A stretch of 64,000 nucleotides of DNA from Palsa-360 sp963719875. Its GTDB lineage: Bacteria; Acidobacteriota; Terriglobia; Acidiferrales; UBA7541. The notes beneath the pieces are model-generated. The model worked only from the letters and a program-made list of their open reading frames with translations. It made no database searches and had not been told where the DNA came from. Below are positions 17,909 to 27,519 of the stretch, in pieces. The position numbers and the translations under genes were made by a program. The DNA lies in the NCBI GenBank assembly GCA_963719875.1, contig CAVRDJ010000002.1, positions 1,736,001 to 1,800,000 on the forward strand. The letters run 5' to 3'. Numbering within the stretch: the stretch's first letter is position 1; every line of letters starts with the position of its first letter.

Positions 17909-20587
17909 TCACTTCTTACCATTTGGAACTTTTTGCTTCAGCTCTTCAAACCAGTTCAGTACGACGTTGATTTGCGCCGCCTGCTCGATGGGTTTGAGCA
18001 TCAGGAAGCGCTGGCCATCGGCAGATACGTCGTAGTTGGGGCTCGATTGATTAACCGACTGGTACTGTCCATCGAAAAGTATCTTCGGCGTGCCCGCCGA
18101 AAAGCTCGGCTGCGTGGTGATCTCCACCGCCATCATCTTGTTGCCGCTGCGGTAGAACAGCTCCCGCCCGTTCCGGTTCCATAATGGGTCCTTGCCGCCT
18201 TCCGTCGAGATTTGCCACTTGCCGCCAGGGCCCGGATAGGGCTGCACGTAAATCTCAGATCGGCCGGACTCATTCGAGTAATAGGCCAGCCAGCGCCCAT
18301 CGAGGGAAAACTGTGGCGCCTGCTCGTTGAATGGGGTTCGGAGGAAAAGCTGCGCCTTGCGGTCGCCCATCCGTAACACCCAAATGTCGAATCCCGTGGT
18401 GGAATTGACTTCCGCAAAGGCCAGCAGTTGTCCATCCGGGGACCAAGACCCCGGAACATGGATATATTTGCTGGTTGTGAGTCGCTCCAGCCCTCCACTG
18501 CCGTCAGCCAGTTGCCAGAAAATGTTTTTCTGCCCCTCTTTGTTTGAGTTAAACACGATCCGCCTGCCATCCGGAGTCCAAAGCGGGCCATTGTTTGCAT
18601 CACCCTCAAACGTAAACCTGCTCAACGTCTCGCGGGGAAGATCGTACAGCCAGATTTGAGGCTCCTGCTCCGCGATTACCACTGCTACCCGTCGACCATC
18701 AGGGGAAAGCTTCGGGAGCATATAGGCGCGTGGAGGGGCGGACAGCGGTTGCTCTCCCCCACTGCGATTGACCCACACCAGTCTGCTGGGGACCACCTGA
18801 ACATTCCCCGGAACATAGACCAGCGATCCGCTGTCCGAAAAGCTGTATTCGGCGCTTCCATAGGTAGGAGCTTGCAGGACGTTGTCCACGACGGGAACCG
18901 CCGACCCTGTGGTGGTTAGTTGCTGGGAATCGAACCGCACAGCCATTAGTGTCCCCCCTTGCGCAAAGACCAGGTGCCCGGTGGGCGCGTAGTGGGGGTA
19001 CATCCCTCCTTGCACCAAGTTGCGTCGTTCGCCGGTCTGGACCGATTGGACCGCGATCCGCGCGTTGTTCCAATTTTCGCTGTTCGTCGCAGCCGCAAAG
19101 AGCACTGCCTTACCACCAGGCAAGAACTCCGGCCAACGGTGGGAGATCTCCCCTCTCTCGAGATGGGTCAGCGGTTGCGGAGCGCCTCCCGCGTCCGACA
19201 CTTGTTGAAGGGGTCCCTCCGGGAAGTTTCCGAATACGATGGTGCCCTGGCTGCCCCAAGTGGCCCCGGCGCTGATCGGAGCATCGCAGAGGGTCTGCGG
19301 CGCTACCCCACTCACGGAGATCTTCATCAGCTTTCCGCCGGCGAAAAATCCCAGCCATTGGCCGTCGGGTGAGAAGAAAGGGCTGTTGGCTCCTTCCGTG
19401 CCGGGCATGGGCCGAGACTCCGGGCTATCCATCGCCCGCAAATAAAGTTGCGTGGTGTCGCCCTGACGGACCGCATACGCGAGATGAGTGCCATCGGGAG
19501 AGATGGCCACATCAATGCCAGCCTCAACTGCAAATTGTTGGCCCGGCGGTAGCGTAATTGCGACGTGTGAAACCGGCCGTGGCGGCGAGGGCTTGAGATT
19601 CCAAATAACCAGGCTCGCTACCACCGCACCGAAGAGGAAGACGCCCAAACTCAGAATTACAGCTCGCCGCCCCGGCCTGCGGATACCTTCAACCGCGACA
19701 GCCGGCGCCTTCGTGATTTGCGAGCCCGCTTCCGCGATCCACCTCAACTCTTCACACAAGTCACTCGCGGTCTGCCAGCGCTTTTCCGGCTCCTTCGCCA
19801 GGCATCTGTTGACGGTGCGGTCCAGCGCCGGAGGCGTCATCGGCTTAATCGAAGAGATAAGCGGCGGGTCATCTTTCAAAATCGCCCCAATCACGCTGGC
19901 TTGGCTCCTGCCTTCGAACGCCTTCATGCCGCTCGCCATCTCGTAGACCACCGCGCCAAAGGCAAAAATGTCCGTCCGCGGATCCACTTCCTTGCCTTCC
20001 AACTGCTCCGGGGCCATGTAATGCAATGTCCCAACAATTACTCCTTGCGCCGTCAGTGGATCTTTCGCCGTGGGAAGTTCCGAAAGGGATACGTTGGCCG
20101 GAGATGCCTCCTGATTCAGCTTCGCCAAACCGAAGTCCAGCAGCTTGGTCCCGGACTTGGTGAGCATGATGTTGCCGGGCTTCAGATCGCGGTGCGTGAC
20201 GCCTTTGCGATGCGCCTTGTCGAGCGCGTCGGCAATTTCGGTGGCGTACTTCAACACTTGCTCCATCGGCAGCGAGCCTTTTTGTAAACGCTGCGTGAGA
20301 GTCTCGCCTTCCAGATATTCCATCACCAGAAAATCAATTCCGTCTTGGTGACCGATGTCGTACAGCGTGCAGATGTTGGGATGATTCAGGCTGGCGATGG
20401 TTTTTGCTTCGCGCTCGAAGCGCTCGCGCAAATCAGCACGATCTGCAAGATGCGTCGGCAAAACTTTGATCGCGACGGTTCGACCGAGGCGAGTATCGCG
20501 GGCTTTGTAAACCTCGCCCATTCCACCCGCACCAATCGCGGAGAGAATTTCGTAAGGCCCTAAACGTTTGCCGGGGAGAATCGCCAT
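17909..20587 (-). CDS. Membrane Ser/Thr protein kinase with TolB-type propeller
   Basis: 892 residues. Kinase domain residues 11-285: glycine loop GAGGMGEVY (20-28), lysine 41 in VAIKV, catalytic HRDLKPGN (Asp134), DFG 151-153 and MAPEQ at 191. One membrane helix (308-330) follows, then a ~550-residue external part with repeated SPDG.W..F/Y strings typical of TolB/WD40-like blades. The kinase should be cytoplasmic and the propeller a sensor outside. ATG 20587 follows CGGGAG. It is a close paralogue of the next gene upstream (20881-23568), sharing leader sequence and order. Ligand and targets unknown. Acidobacteria carry dozens of this type. Confidence 0.94.
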   Translation of the reverse strand: MAILPGKRLGPYEILSAIGAGGMGEVYKARDTRLGRTVAIKVLPTHLADRADLRERFEREAKTIASLNHPNICTLYDIGHQDGIDFLVMEYLEGETLTQRLQKGSLPMEQVLKYATEIADALDKAHRKGVTHRDLKPGNIMLTKSGTKLLDFGLAKLNQEASPANVSLSELPTAKDPLTAQGVIVGTLHYMAPEQLEGKEVDPRTDIFAFGAVVYEMASGMKAFEGRSQASVIGAILKDDPPLISSIKPMTPPALDRTVNRCLAKEPEKRWQTASDLCEELRWIAEAGSQITKAPAVAVEGIRRPGRRAVILSLGVFLFGAVVASLVIWNLKPSPPRPVSHVAITLPPGQQFAVEAGIDVAISPDGTHLAYAVRQGDTTQLYLRAMDSPESRPMPGTEGANSPFFSPDGQWLGFFAGGKLMKISVSGVAPQTLCDAPISAGATWGSQGTIVFGNFPEGPLQQVSDAGGAPQPLTHLERGEISHRWPEFLPGGKAVLFAAATNSENWNNARIAVQSVQTGERRNLVQGGMYPHYAPTGHLVFAQGGTLMAVRFDSQQLTTTGSAVPVVDNVLQAPTYGSAEYSFSDSGSLVYVPGNVQVVPSRLVWVNRSGGEQPLSAPPRAYMLPKLSPDGRRVAVVIAEQEPQIWLYDLPRETLSRFTFEGDANNGPLWTPDGRRIVFNSNKEGQKNIFWQLADGSGGLERLTTSKYIHVPGSWSPDGQLLAFAEVNSTTGFDIWVLRMGDRKAQLFLRTPFNEQAPQFSLDGRWLAYYSNESGRSEIYVQPYPGPGGKWQISTEGGKDPLWNRNGRELFYRSGNKMMAVEITTQPSFSAGTPKILFDGQYQSVNQSSPNYDVSADGQRFLMLKPIEQAAQINVVLNWFEELKQKVPNGKK

Positions 20588-20880
20588 GGGCTCCCGCCTA
20601 TTTGAGAATTGGCAAAGTATACCCTCGACGGGCAGTTACAGCCCTGCAAATTCTTGCTCGTTCCCACATCCTGAATGATCTTCTCATCAGAAAGTGGACC
20701 GCGAGCCGGATTAGCCAAATTCCCACATTCCGATAACGCAGGCGGTCTCAATGGGTCGACGCGACACTAGCTTGAAGTCTACTTGCAGGAGTCTAGAAAG
20801 CTAAAATCGTACGCAAGCGTTAATTCAAACAGAACACTACCCTGTTTAGGTCTAGTTGAGTTCAGCCAAATACGTTGGAT
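20588..20880. other. Kinase promoter region and palindromic repeat
   Basis: The TATACT -10-like box at about 20618-20624 (minus strand) is shared with the leader of the paralogous kinase. A CATTCCGATAA-family copy lies at 20679-20740. Nothing coding. Confidence 0.5.
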
Positions 20881-23568
20881 TCACTTCTTCCCCGTCGGAA
20901 CTTTTTGCTTCAATTCTTCAAACCAATTCAGCACGACGTTGATTTGCGTCACCGCCGCCTCCTGCTCGCCACCCTTAAGCATCAGGAAGCGCTGGCCATC
21001 GGGAGACACGTCGTAGTTTTGGATCGTTGCTGCGGTTGGCAGATACGCTCCTTCAAAAAGCTTCCGGGGCTTGCCCGCAACGAAACTAGGTTGAGTGGCA
21101 ATGTCCACGGCCATCATCTTGTTCTCACTGCGGTAGAACAGCTCGCGCCCGTTGCGATTCCACACCGGCTCCGTGCCGCCCTCCGTCGAGATTTGCCGCT
21201 TGCCGCCGGGGCCCGGATAAGGCTGCACGTAAATCTCATAGCGGCCGGATTCGTTCGAAACATAGGCCAGCCAGCGCCCGTCGGGCGAAAACCGTGGCGC
21301 CCCTTCGGTGAATGGCGTTCGGAGGAAAGGCTGCGCCTTGCGGTCGCCCAGCCGCAATACCCAGATGTCCCATGCCGTGGCGGGACTAAGTTCAGTAAAG
21401 GCCAGCAGCTGCCCATCCGGGGACCAGGAACTCGGAGCTTGGTTGTACTCGCTGCTGGTTGTCAACCGCTCCAGCCCGCCGCTGCCATCGGCCAGTAGCC
21501 AGAAAAGGTTGATCGGCCCTTCCTTGTTTGATTGAAACGAGATCCGCTTGCCATCCGGTGTCCAAGCCGGTGTACCGTTTGTATTCCCCTCAAACGTCAA
21601 CCGGGTCAACGTCTCTCTGGAGAGATCGTAGAGCCAGACTTGCCTATCCTTTTCTTGGATGTCCACAGAAACCAGCCGACCGTCGGGAGAAAGCCGCGGG
21701 TTCCGGTAGCCGTGCGCCGGGGCGGCTATGGGCTGCTCCGCCCCATTGCGACTGACCCAGACCAGCCTGTTTTGGGTCACCGACTGAGGGGTCCCCGAAA
21801 CATAGACCAGCGATCCAGTGGTGGAAAGGCTGTACTGGGCGGCTCCGTTGAGCGTGGATCGCAACACACCCTCCACCACGGGGACCGCCGCGCCCGTCAC
21901 CTGGAGGCGCTGGGGATCGAACGGTACGGCCATCAGGCTCGCGCCTTGCGCATAAACTAACTGTCCCGAGGACGCGAAGTGGGGGAGCGTCCCCTCCTGG
22001 ACCAGGTTCCGTCGTTCGCCCGTCACGACCGACTGGACTGCGATTTTGGAACTAAATCCAGCAAACCCCTGGGCAGTAAAGAGCAGGGCCTTGCCGCCGG
22101 GCAAGAACTCCGGCCAGCGGTGGCTGCCATCTTCTTTCTCTATACGAGTCAAGGGCTGGGAAGCGCCGCCCTCGTCCCGCACTTGTTGGAGAGCTGAGAC
22201 ATTTGTGGGTGCGAAAGCGATGACCCTTTGGCTGCCCCAACTAGCCCCGAGAGGGACAGGAGCATCGCCGAGGGTTATCGCCGATCCGCCACTTACCGAG
22301 ATCTTCATCAACTTTTGCCCCGCGAAAAAACCCAGCCATTCGCCGTCGGGTGAGAAGAAGGGGATGACGGCTCCTTCCGTGCCGGGTATGGGTCTGGCCT
22401 CCAAGCTTTCCATCGCTCGCAGATAAAGCTGGGGGGTACCGCCTTGGCGGGCGATATATGCGAGATGGGTCCCGTCGGGAGATAGAGCCACAGCAGGGCC
22501 AAAACTCAGACCTGCTAATTGCTGGCCTGGCGGCAGATTTATTACTGTACGGGTGACATGCTGCGGCGGCGTCGGCTTCAGGCTCCAGACGGTGAGCCCG
22601 GTGAGGATCGCAACCAACAGCAACGCACCTGCCGTGAGGACTAACTCTCGCCGCCCGAACGCGCGAATGCCTTTCCCTGCGGTAGTGGGCGCCAACATGA
22701 CCTGCGAGCCGCCTTCTGCGATCCACTTCAACTCATCCGTCACATCCCGCGCACTTTGCCAACGGTCGTCTTGGTCCTTTTGCAAGCATTTCTTCACCAC
22801 GCGATCCAGTTGTGGTGGCGTCATCGGCTGCAGCGAAGCCATCGACGGCGGATCCACTTCCAGGATTTTGGCCATCACGCTGGCGGAAGTCTTGCCCTCA
22901 AATGCTTTTTTGCCTGTGGCCATTTCGTAGATCACCGCACCGAACGCGAAAATGTCTGTCCGAGCATCCACTTCTTTGGCTTCGACTTGCTCTGGTGCCA
23001 TGTATTGCAACGTTCCCAGGATCGTTCCTTCGCCTGTGATGGCGCTCTTCATCGTCGGAAGTTGCGATTCCGGAATGGCCGGAGCGGCTTCCTGTTTCAG
23101 CTTCGCCAAACCAAAGTCCAGCAGCTTCGTCCCCGATTTGGTCAGCATTATGTTGCCGGGCTTCAGATCGCGATGGGTGATGCCTTTGCGATGCGCCTTG
23201 TCGAGCGCGTCAGCAATCTCGACGGCGTATTGCAACACCTGTTCCAGCGCCAGCGCGCCTTTCAGCAACCGCTGCGCAAGCGTCTCGCCCTCGATATATT
23301 CCATCACCAGAAAATCAATGTCGTCTTGATGGCCTGTGTCGTGGAGCGTGCAGATGTGCGGATGGTTCAGGCTGGCGATGGTCTTTGCTTCGCGCTCGAA
23401 GCGCTCGCGCAATTCAGGTCGATCGGCAAGATGAGCAGGAAGAACCTTGATGGCGACAATTCTATCGAGGCGGGTATCACGAGCCCTGTACACTTCGCCC
23501 ATTCCACCCGCACCGATTGCGGAGAGAATTTCGTAGGGCCCTAGACGTCTGCCAGGGAGGATCGGCAT
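20881..23568 (-). CDS. Membrane Ser/Thr protein kinase with TolB-type propeller, paralogue
   Basis: 895 residues, same architecture as its neighbour: glycine loop GAGGMGEVYRARD, Lys41, HRDLKPGN at 132-139, DFG 151-153, one helix near 308-330 (VLTAGALLLVAILTGLTVWSL), then the SPDG-rich propeller ending QINVVLNWFEELKQKVPTGK. All kinase catalytic residues are present. ATG 23568 follows GGCGGGAGC. The 35 bases upstream match those of the neighbouring kinase and of the kinase relic at 39285-39605, including TATACT, so the promoter was copied with the gene. Tandem duplication is clear; whether both sense different ligands is unknown. Confidence 0.94.
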   Translation of the reverse strand: MPILPGRRLGPYEILSAIGAGGMGEVYRARDTRLDRIVAIKVLPAHLADRPELRERFEREAKTIASLNHPHICTLHDTGHQDDIDFLVMEYIEGETLAQRLLKGALALEQVLQYAVEIADALDKAHRKGITHRDLKPGNIMLTKSGTKLLDFGLAKLKQEAAPAIPESQLPTMKSAITGEGTILGTLQYMAPEQVEAKEVDARTDIFAFGAVIYEMATGKKAFEGKTSASVMAKILEVDPPSMASLQPMTPPQLDRVVKKCLQKDQDDRWQSARDVTDELKWIAEGGSQVMLAPTTAGKGIRAFGRRELVLTAGALLLVAILTGLTVWSLKPTPPQHVTRTVINLPPGQQLAGLSFGPAVALSPDGTHLAYIARQGGTPQLYLRAMESLEARPIPGTEGAVIPFFSPDGEWLGFFAGQKLMKISVSGGSAITLGDAPVPLGASWGSQRVIAFAPTNVSALQQVRDEGGASQPLTRIEKEDGSHRWPEFLPGGKALLFTAQGFAGFSSKIAVQSVVTGERRNLVQEGTLPHFASSGQLVYAQGASLMAVPFDPQRLQVTGAAVPVVEGVLRSTLNGAAQYSLSTTGSLVYVSGTPQSVTQNRLVWVSRNGAEQPIAAPAHGYRNPRLSPDGRLVSVDIQEKDRQVWLYDLSRETLTRLTFEGNTNGTPAWTPDGKRISFQSNKEGPINLFWLLADGSGGLERLTTSSEYNQAPSSWSPDGQLLAFTELSPATAWDIWVLRLGDRKAQPFLRTPFTEGAPRFSPDGRWLAYVSNESGRYEIYVQPYPGPGGKRQISTEGGTEPVWNRNGRELFYRSENKMMAVDIATQPSFVAGKPRKLFEGAYLPTAATIQNYDVSPDGQRFLMLKGGEQEAAVTQINVVLNWFEELKQKVPTGKK

Positions 23569-23817
23569 GGGCTCCCGCCAACTTAGAGTTGGCAGAGTAT
23601 AACTCTGTCAGGCAATTACACACCTGCAAATTCTTGCTGTCTCGCACCTCCTGGCAGGTTCCTTGGTCCCGTCAAGCCAATGATTCCGCAGATTCTCAAA
23701 AAGGCCAGCCGCCACAGGTTGACTCCCGCCGTGGGGAGGCTGGAATCTGAGGTCCACAAGCGAATTACTCTTCTCGTACCCAGATCAAGATCAATTCTTC
23801 TAGTTTAGGAAGATTCA

Positions 23818-24186
23818 ATGATCGAGGACCTCTATGACCTCATCGGCGGACGACAAACAATCTGGGCGGCCACCGAATCCTTCTATCGTAGAGTCTTAGC
23901 CGATGGCAGAATTCGCCACTTTTTCGAGAGCACCGATATGGCGCACTTGCGGGCGCGGCAAAGCATGTTTATTTCCATGCTTCTCGGCGGACAAATCGTC
24001 TACACCGGCAAAGAGATTACCGCCACCCACGTAGGGGCGCGTGAGCAGGGGCTGAACGATGCTCACTTCGATACGTTTCTCGAACAGCTTCGTGGAGCGC
24101 TGGAAGAAGTGGGGGTCAAAGCGGCCAAGGCGGAGAAGGTCATGAAACTTCTGGAGAGTAAGCGCAACAACGTCTTGAATTGTTGA
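23818..24186 (+). CDS. Group 1 truncated haemoglobin
   Basis: 122 residues, the usual length for TrHbN-like globins. It begins IEDLYDLIGGRQTIWAATES, has Tyr23 at the B10 position, the conserved MLLGGQIVYTGKEI stretch, the proximal histidine (His71 in ATHVG) and GLNDAHFDTFLEQL. AGGAAG lies seven bases before the ATG. Such haem proteins bind oxygen or nitric oxide, and may detoxify NO. Located alone between the kinase pair and PstS. No NO-responsive operator is evident. Confidence 0.93.
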   Translation: MIEDLYDLIGGRQTIWAATESFYRRVLADGRIRHFFESTDMAHLRARQSMFISMLLGGQIVYTGKEITATHVGAREQGLNDAHFDTFLEQLRGALEEVGVKAAKAEKVMKLLESKRNNVLNC

Positions 24187-24342
24187 GAACGTTTCCAGTA
24201 CATCCCGAGCTGGCACCCCTTGCCGGGATGTGGGAATTTCCTCCGGATGCGACTCGGGCCAGAACTCGACAAGTCCGTTTTTCAGGCGATGGCCTGTCAG
24301 GGCGACCAGCTGCATTCATTTATGCGCGTCTGGTTTGGGCAA

Positions 24343-25377
24343 TTAGTGGATGGAATTCAATGTTTCGCGGGCTTTCGCAGCAATTCCTGCCGGCAAGACT
24401 GTGTAGCCCAGGCTGTTCGCTGTTTCTTGTCCGGCCGTGAGCGCCCAGTTCAAGAATTCCTTCAACGCCTGGCTCCGAGCAGGTTCCATGCCCGACGCCA
24501 TCAAATAAACGCTGGTGAAGCTCACGACTGGATAGGAATCTTTCCCGGGCGCGTTCGTCAGCGAGGCGCCGAAATCGGAGTGGATGGCCTTGTCGTTGAC
24601 CGCGCAAGCCGCGGCTATGCTCGCCGGGGTCGCCCGGATGAACCGCCCAGCCGAATTTTGTACGCTGCCGGCTCCGAGATCCTTGCGCTGCGCATAATTG
24701 AGCTCAACGTAACCAATGGCGCCGGGCGTCCCGCTCACTTTTTCGACCATATCTTCACTGCGATTGGTTTCTTCGCCCAACCGCCAATCCGGTGACGCGC
24801 TTCTCCCGATCCGCGATTTCCATTGCGGACTAACCTTACTCAAGAAGTCCGTCAGAATGTAATTCGATCCCTTTCCCGAACTTCGGTGGATTACTGCAAT
24901 GGTTAAATCGGGCAATTCCACGCCGGGATTCAGCTTCGCAATTTTCGCGTCCTTCCAGTTCTTGACGTTTCCCAGGAAAATATCCGCCAGCAATTCGCCG
25001 GAAAACCGCAACTCCGGCTCGCCCGGCAACTTGTAAATGGGAACGATGGCTACCAGCACCGTGGGAAACTGCACGAGAGAATTTTCTCCCTTGTGCATCT
25101 GTGTGTCCGTCAAAGGGATCTCCCCGGCCGCAAAATCGCCCACGCCCTGGCTGATTTGTCGTACCCCTTCTGACGAGCCCAGCTGCAAGTACCGCACCTG
25201 CACGCCCGGCTTCAGCTTTCCGTACTGTTCCGCCCAGGCACTGTAGAGAGGACTCGGCACGCTCGACCCGGACCCCACGAGTGAAATCGAATGCTGGGCT
25301 GCGAGCGGCGCAACTCCGATCCCCACCCACAGAACAACCTGCAGCAAAACGCGCATCCTTCGTTGGAAGGGCCCCAT
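24343..25377 (-). CDS. Phosphate-binding periplasmic protein PstS-like
   Basis: 344 residues from ATG 25377, five bases after GAGGTG. A signal peptide (RRMRVLLQVVLWVGIGVAPLAA) is followed by PstS hallmarks: SLVGSGSSVPSPLYSAWAE, SSEGVRQI, LPDLTIAVIHRSSGKGSNYI, GTPGAIGYVELNYA. It should capture phosphate for an ABC importer, yet no pstCAB or phoU genes lie nearby, so it is an orphan that may serve a distant transporter or another role. Also ATG 25389 is possible but has no ribosome site. Confidence 0.9.
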   Translation of the reverse strand: MGPFQRRMRVLLQVVLWVGIGVAPLAAQHSISLVGSGSSVPSPLYSAWAEQYGKLKPGVQVRYLQLGSSEGVRQISQGVGDFAAGEIPLTDTQMHKGENSLVQFPTVLVAIVPIYKLPGEPELRFSGELLADIFLGNVKNWKDAKIAKLNPGVELPDLTIAVIHRSSGKGSNYILTDFLSKVSPQWKSRIGRSASPDWRLGEETNRSEDMVEKVSGTPGAIGYVELNYAQRKDLGAGSVQNSAGRFIRATPASIAAACAVNDKAIHSDFGASLTNAPGKDSYPVVSFTSVYLMASGMEPARSQALKEFLNWALTAGQETANSLGYTVLPAGIAAKARETLNSIH

Positions 25378-25570
25378 GCGGCACCTCAATTCTCAGCCCT
25401 CACAGCTGTTCGTTAACCGGAATTATAATTTTGGTCTCAACAATAGCACTATCTTACATGGTGCACGTCCCGCCGTTTCGCGCCACCTTGAAGCGATGTT
25501 CATTGGGAGCACTACCAACGGTCTGCCGTTGGTTCCAGTCCAGTGTTTCCATAGCAGTAATCAACATTTT

Positions 25571-25656
25571 GAGAAGATGTCTGATCGGAATGCGGCTTTC
25601 TACCCCTCGCATGAGATAACCGCATTCCGATAATCCTGTTTTCTCGGAACTTGGCA
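25571..25656. repeat. CATTCCGATAA-family repeat, both arms
   Basis: Left arm GATCGGAATGCGGCTTTC, right arm ACCGCATTCCGATAATCC then CTCGGAACTTGG; arms are complementary over about 18 bases. Confidence 0.75.
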
Positions 25657-25659
25657 AAA

Positions 25660-25788
25660 CGGCCTTAGAAGCCCCGCCGCATCCACCACGTTCAACTCCT
25701 TGCTTTTCACTCGCGCCAGCGCTTCCACTCGGCGCAACTCCTTCTCGTTCAGCGCAAGGCTCCCCACCCGGCCTCCTTCCGAGGCCAC
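25660..25788 (-). pseudogene. N-terminal fragment of an ISNCY-type transposase
   Basis: From GTG 25788 the frame reads RVGSLALNEKELRRVEALAR then VKSKELNVVDAAGLL, the helix-turn-helix start typical of ISNCY/integrase-core transposases (L..REL.R...L..V....L.VVEAAELLG). The match ends abruptly at the palindromic repeat, and nothing of the catalytic DDE domain is left. About 43 codons remain. Family name is from motif memory, hence moderate confidence. Confidence 0.5.
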
Positions 25789-26029
25789 TCATTAGGGGAA
25801 ATTTTTATGGAGGAGAAAGGGGACACTATCATCGAGGGTCCACAGGAACCCGACTCCGGTACTTGAATCATTTGGACAGGGACATTGGGGCAGGCGAAAG
25901 TACAAGTGACATCTGGTTGGAAGGCCAGTTGTACCTCCGCGTACACTGAGAGACGATTAGACTCGGTCCTCAGAATTTCAGGATGACCTGCAACGGCCTT
26001 TACCCACGATCGGATAGTTGGAGGGTTCG

Positions 26030-27379
26030 ATGTCTTCTAATCAGGTCGCTTATGCACAAAAACGGCGCAGCTCACGCATTGAAAAAGCCATCCCGCTGGC
26101 GGTGCAGGGCGTAGATGCCTTGCGTGCACCCTATCGGGAGGAAGTGACAACGGCCACCATAAGTTGCCACGGCTGCACCTACCAAATGAAACATGAGGTT
26201 CTTCCGGGTGCCGTCGTGGTCCTGGACATGGGGCAGCGCGCGAAAGGCATTTCGGAAGGCTCCAGTCGAGCGCGGGTGAAATGGATACAAAAGCTCAACA
26301 CCGCCACGGATCCGGCGTACGGCGTCGCGGTAGAATTTGAAAACGCCGGCAATATTTGGGGCATCACGTCGCCGCCGGAGGATTGGTTTCCCCCGCAGGG
26401 AAGCAAAGCGGCAGAGCCCAATCCTGGACGAGAACTGCGACTAATCACGCGGACCGAAGCGCAAATGATTCAGGGCCGGAGCGGGGGAGCTAGTCTGTTT
26501 CCCGTTTTGAAGAAAAGTGACGCGGCCGCTGCACTGTCTCCTTGGTTTTCCGACCTGATGGGCGGCTTAAGCAATCAGATTCAAGTCACGGTCTCCGAAA
26601 TCGCGGCGCTGACCCTCGCGAATGAAAGGAACCGTCTGCTGGACGAATTCCGCACCCAGTTACAGAGCGAGGCGACCGGAACGATTGAGCGCGTGATCGC
26701 GACCTCGAAAGAAGAGTTGGCCCGGCGGGCGCTGAAAGTATTGAACGAGGCCACGGAGGTCACGGTCCGAACGAGCCACGAGCGCTTGATTGGAGCGATC
26801 GAGCAGGATATAGAAAACGCCAAGCAGCGCCTGGTGATTCAGGGAAATGAACTGAGCCAACGCGTCGACGGTATGGCGACGGGCACGATTGAGCGGCTGC
26901 AACGCACCCTCGAAACCTCACGCACCGAAGCAGCGGCCCGCTTCGTATCGAAGCTGCGAGAGCAGGTCGCGCCTGTGCTGGAAGAAGCCAAAGCGGATCT
27001 TCAGAAGCTGGTGGCTTCTCAGACCGTTTTCAAGGAAGAATCGCAAGCGATTTACGCGCGGGTCACCAGCGAACTCGAAAGTGGCGTTAACGCAAAATTG
27101 ATGCAGACTCAGGACGAACTTGACCAAAGGTCCTCTGCGGTTTTGACCGAATGCAACGAAAAGTTGCTCGCGCTTTCGCAAACTTCCGAGAACGTTGCGC
27201 GGGATAGCATTCAGACCCTGATCGCGACGGCTGCGGACAACGCTAAAAAGGACCTGGAAGAGAGAGCTGCAGAGATTTCAAGCAATTTCACGGGCGAACT
27301 TGAAAGTCATATCCGTGACTATCTGGAATTCGTCAGCGACTCGATTGCCGAGTTCCCAAAGAAAACCCCGGCCCCTTAA
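26030..27379 (+). CDS. PilZ-like domain protein with long coiled-coil tail
   Basis: 449 residues from ATG 26030 with GGAGG six bases upstream. Residues ~10-115 resemble a PilZ domain: RRSSR provides the RxxxR motif and ATISCHGC sits where D/NxSxxG is expected, with its first acidic residue missing. From ~175 to the end the protein is a long amphipathic coiled coil with repeated A, E, R and Q (RTQLQSEATGTIERVIATSK, LDQRSSAVLTECNEKLLALS), like apolipoprotein or methyl-accepting helix bundles. It may report c-di-GMP to an envelope or filament partner; c-di-GMP binding is uncertain owing to the changed motif. First of three same-strand genes. Confidence 0.75.
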   Translation: MSSNQVAYAQKRRSSRIEKAIPLAVQGVDALRAPYREEVTTATISCHGCTYQMKHEVLPGAVVVLDMGQRAKGISEGSSRARVKWIQKLNTATDPAYGVAVEFENAGNIWGITSPPEDWFPPQGSKAAEPNPGRELRLITRTEAQMIQGRSGGASLFPVLKKSDAAAALSPWFSDLMGGLSNQIQVTVSEIAALTLANERNRLLDEFRTQLQSEATGTIERVIATSKEELARRALKVLNEATEVTVRTSHERLIGAIEQDIENAKQRLVIQGNELSQRVDGMATGTIERLQRTLETSRTEAAARFVSKLREQVAPVLEEAKADLQKLVASQTVFKEESQAIYARVTSELESGVNAKLMQTQDELDQRSSAVLTECNEKLLALSQTSENVARDSIQTLIATAADNAKKDLEERAAEISSNFTGELESHIRDYLEFVSDSIAEFPKKTPAP

Positions 27380-27401
27380 TTCAATTCAAGTTGGCCGCCG
27401 C

Positions 27402-27494
27402 CCGTCCTCCGATGTTTTGGGTAATCCCCTCATAGAATGGATCTGACGCCCAGAGCCCCAAAGAAACGAGACGATCAAGGAGGACCGAGTCTAT
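27402..27494 (+). repeat. Duplicated upstream block, copy 1
   Basis: CCGATGTTTTGGGTAATC, ATAGAATGGAT, CAGAGCCCC and AAGGAGGACCGAGTCTATG recur in the same order at 27926-28021. Copy 1 ends in the start codon of the 8-residue ORF, copy 2 in that of the OmpA gene. Confidence 0.75.
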
Positions 27495-27519
27495 GGCGCG
27501 CAAAGTGATTTTGTTATGA
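27493..27519 (+). CDS. Possible 8-residue leader peptide (MARKVILL) coupled to the zinc-ribbon gene
   Basis: A strong AAGGAGG site lies seven to eight bases before this ATG. The nine-codon frame ends in TGA overlapping the ATG of the next gene as ATGA. The downstream gene has no ribosome site of its own, so re-initiation at the overlap would be needed. Same layout as at 8786-8812. Confidence 0.45.
   Translation: MARKVILL

Larger units (their letters stand above)
25378..26029. other. Gap with palindromic repeat and IS relic
   Basis: Holds a two-armed repeat at 25571-25656 directly joined to a transposase fragment at 25660-25788. The rest (25800-26029) shows nothing I can name apart from a GGAGG site for the next gene. 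Confidence 0.5.
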
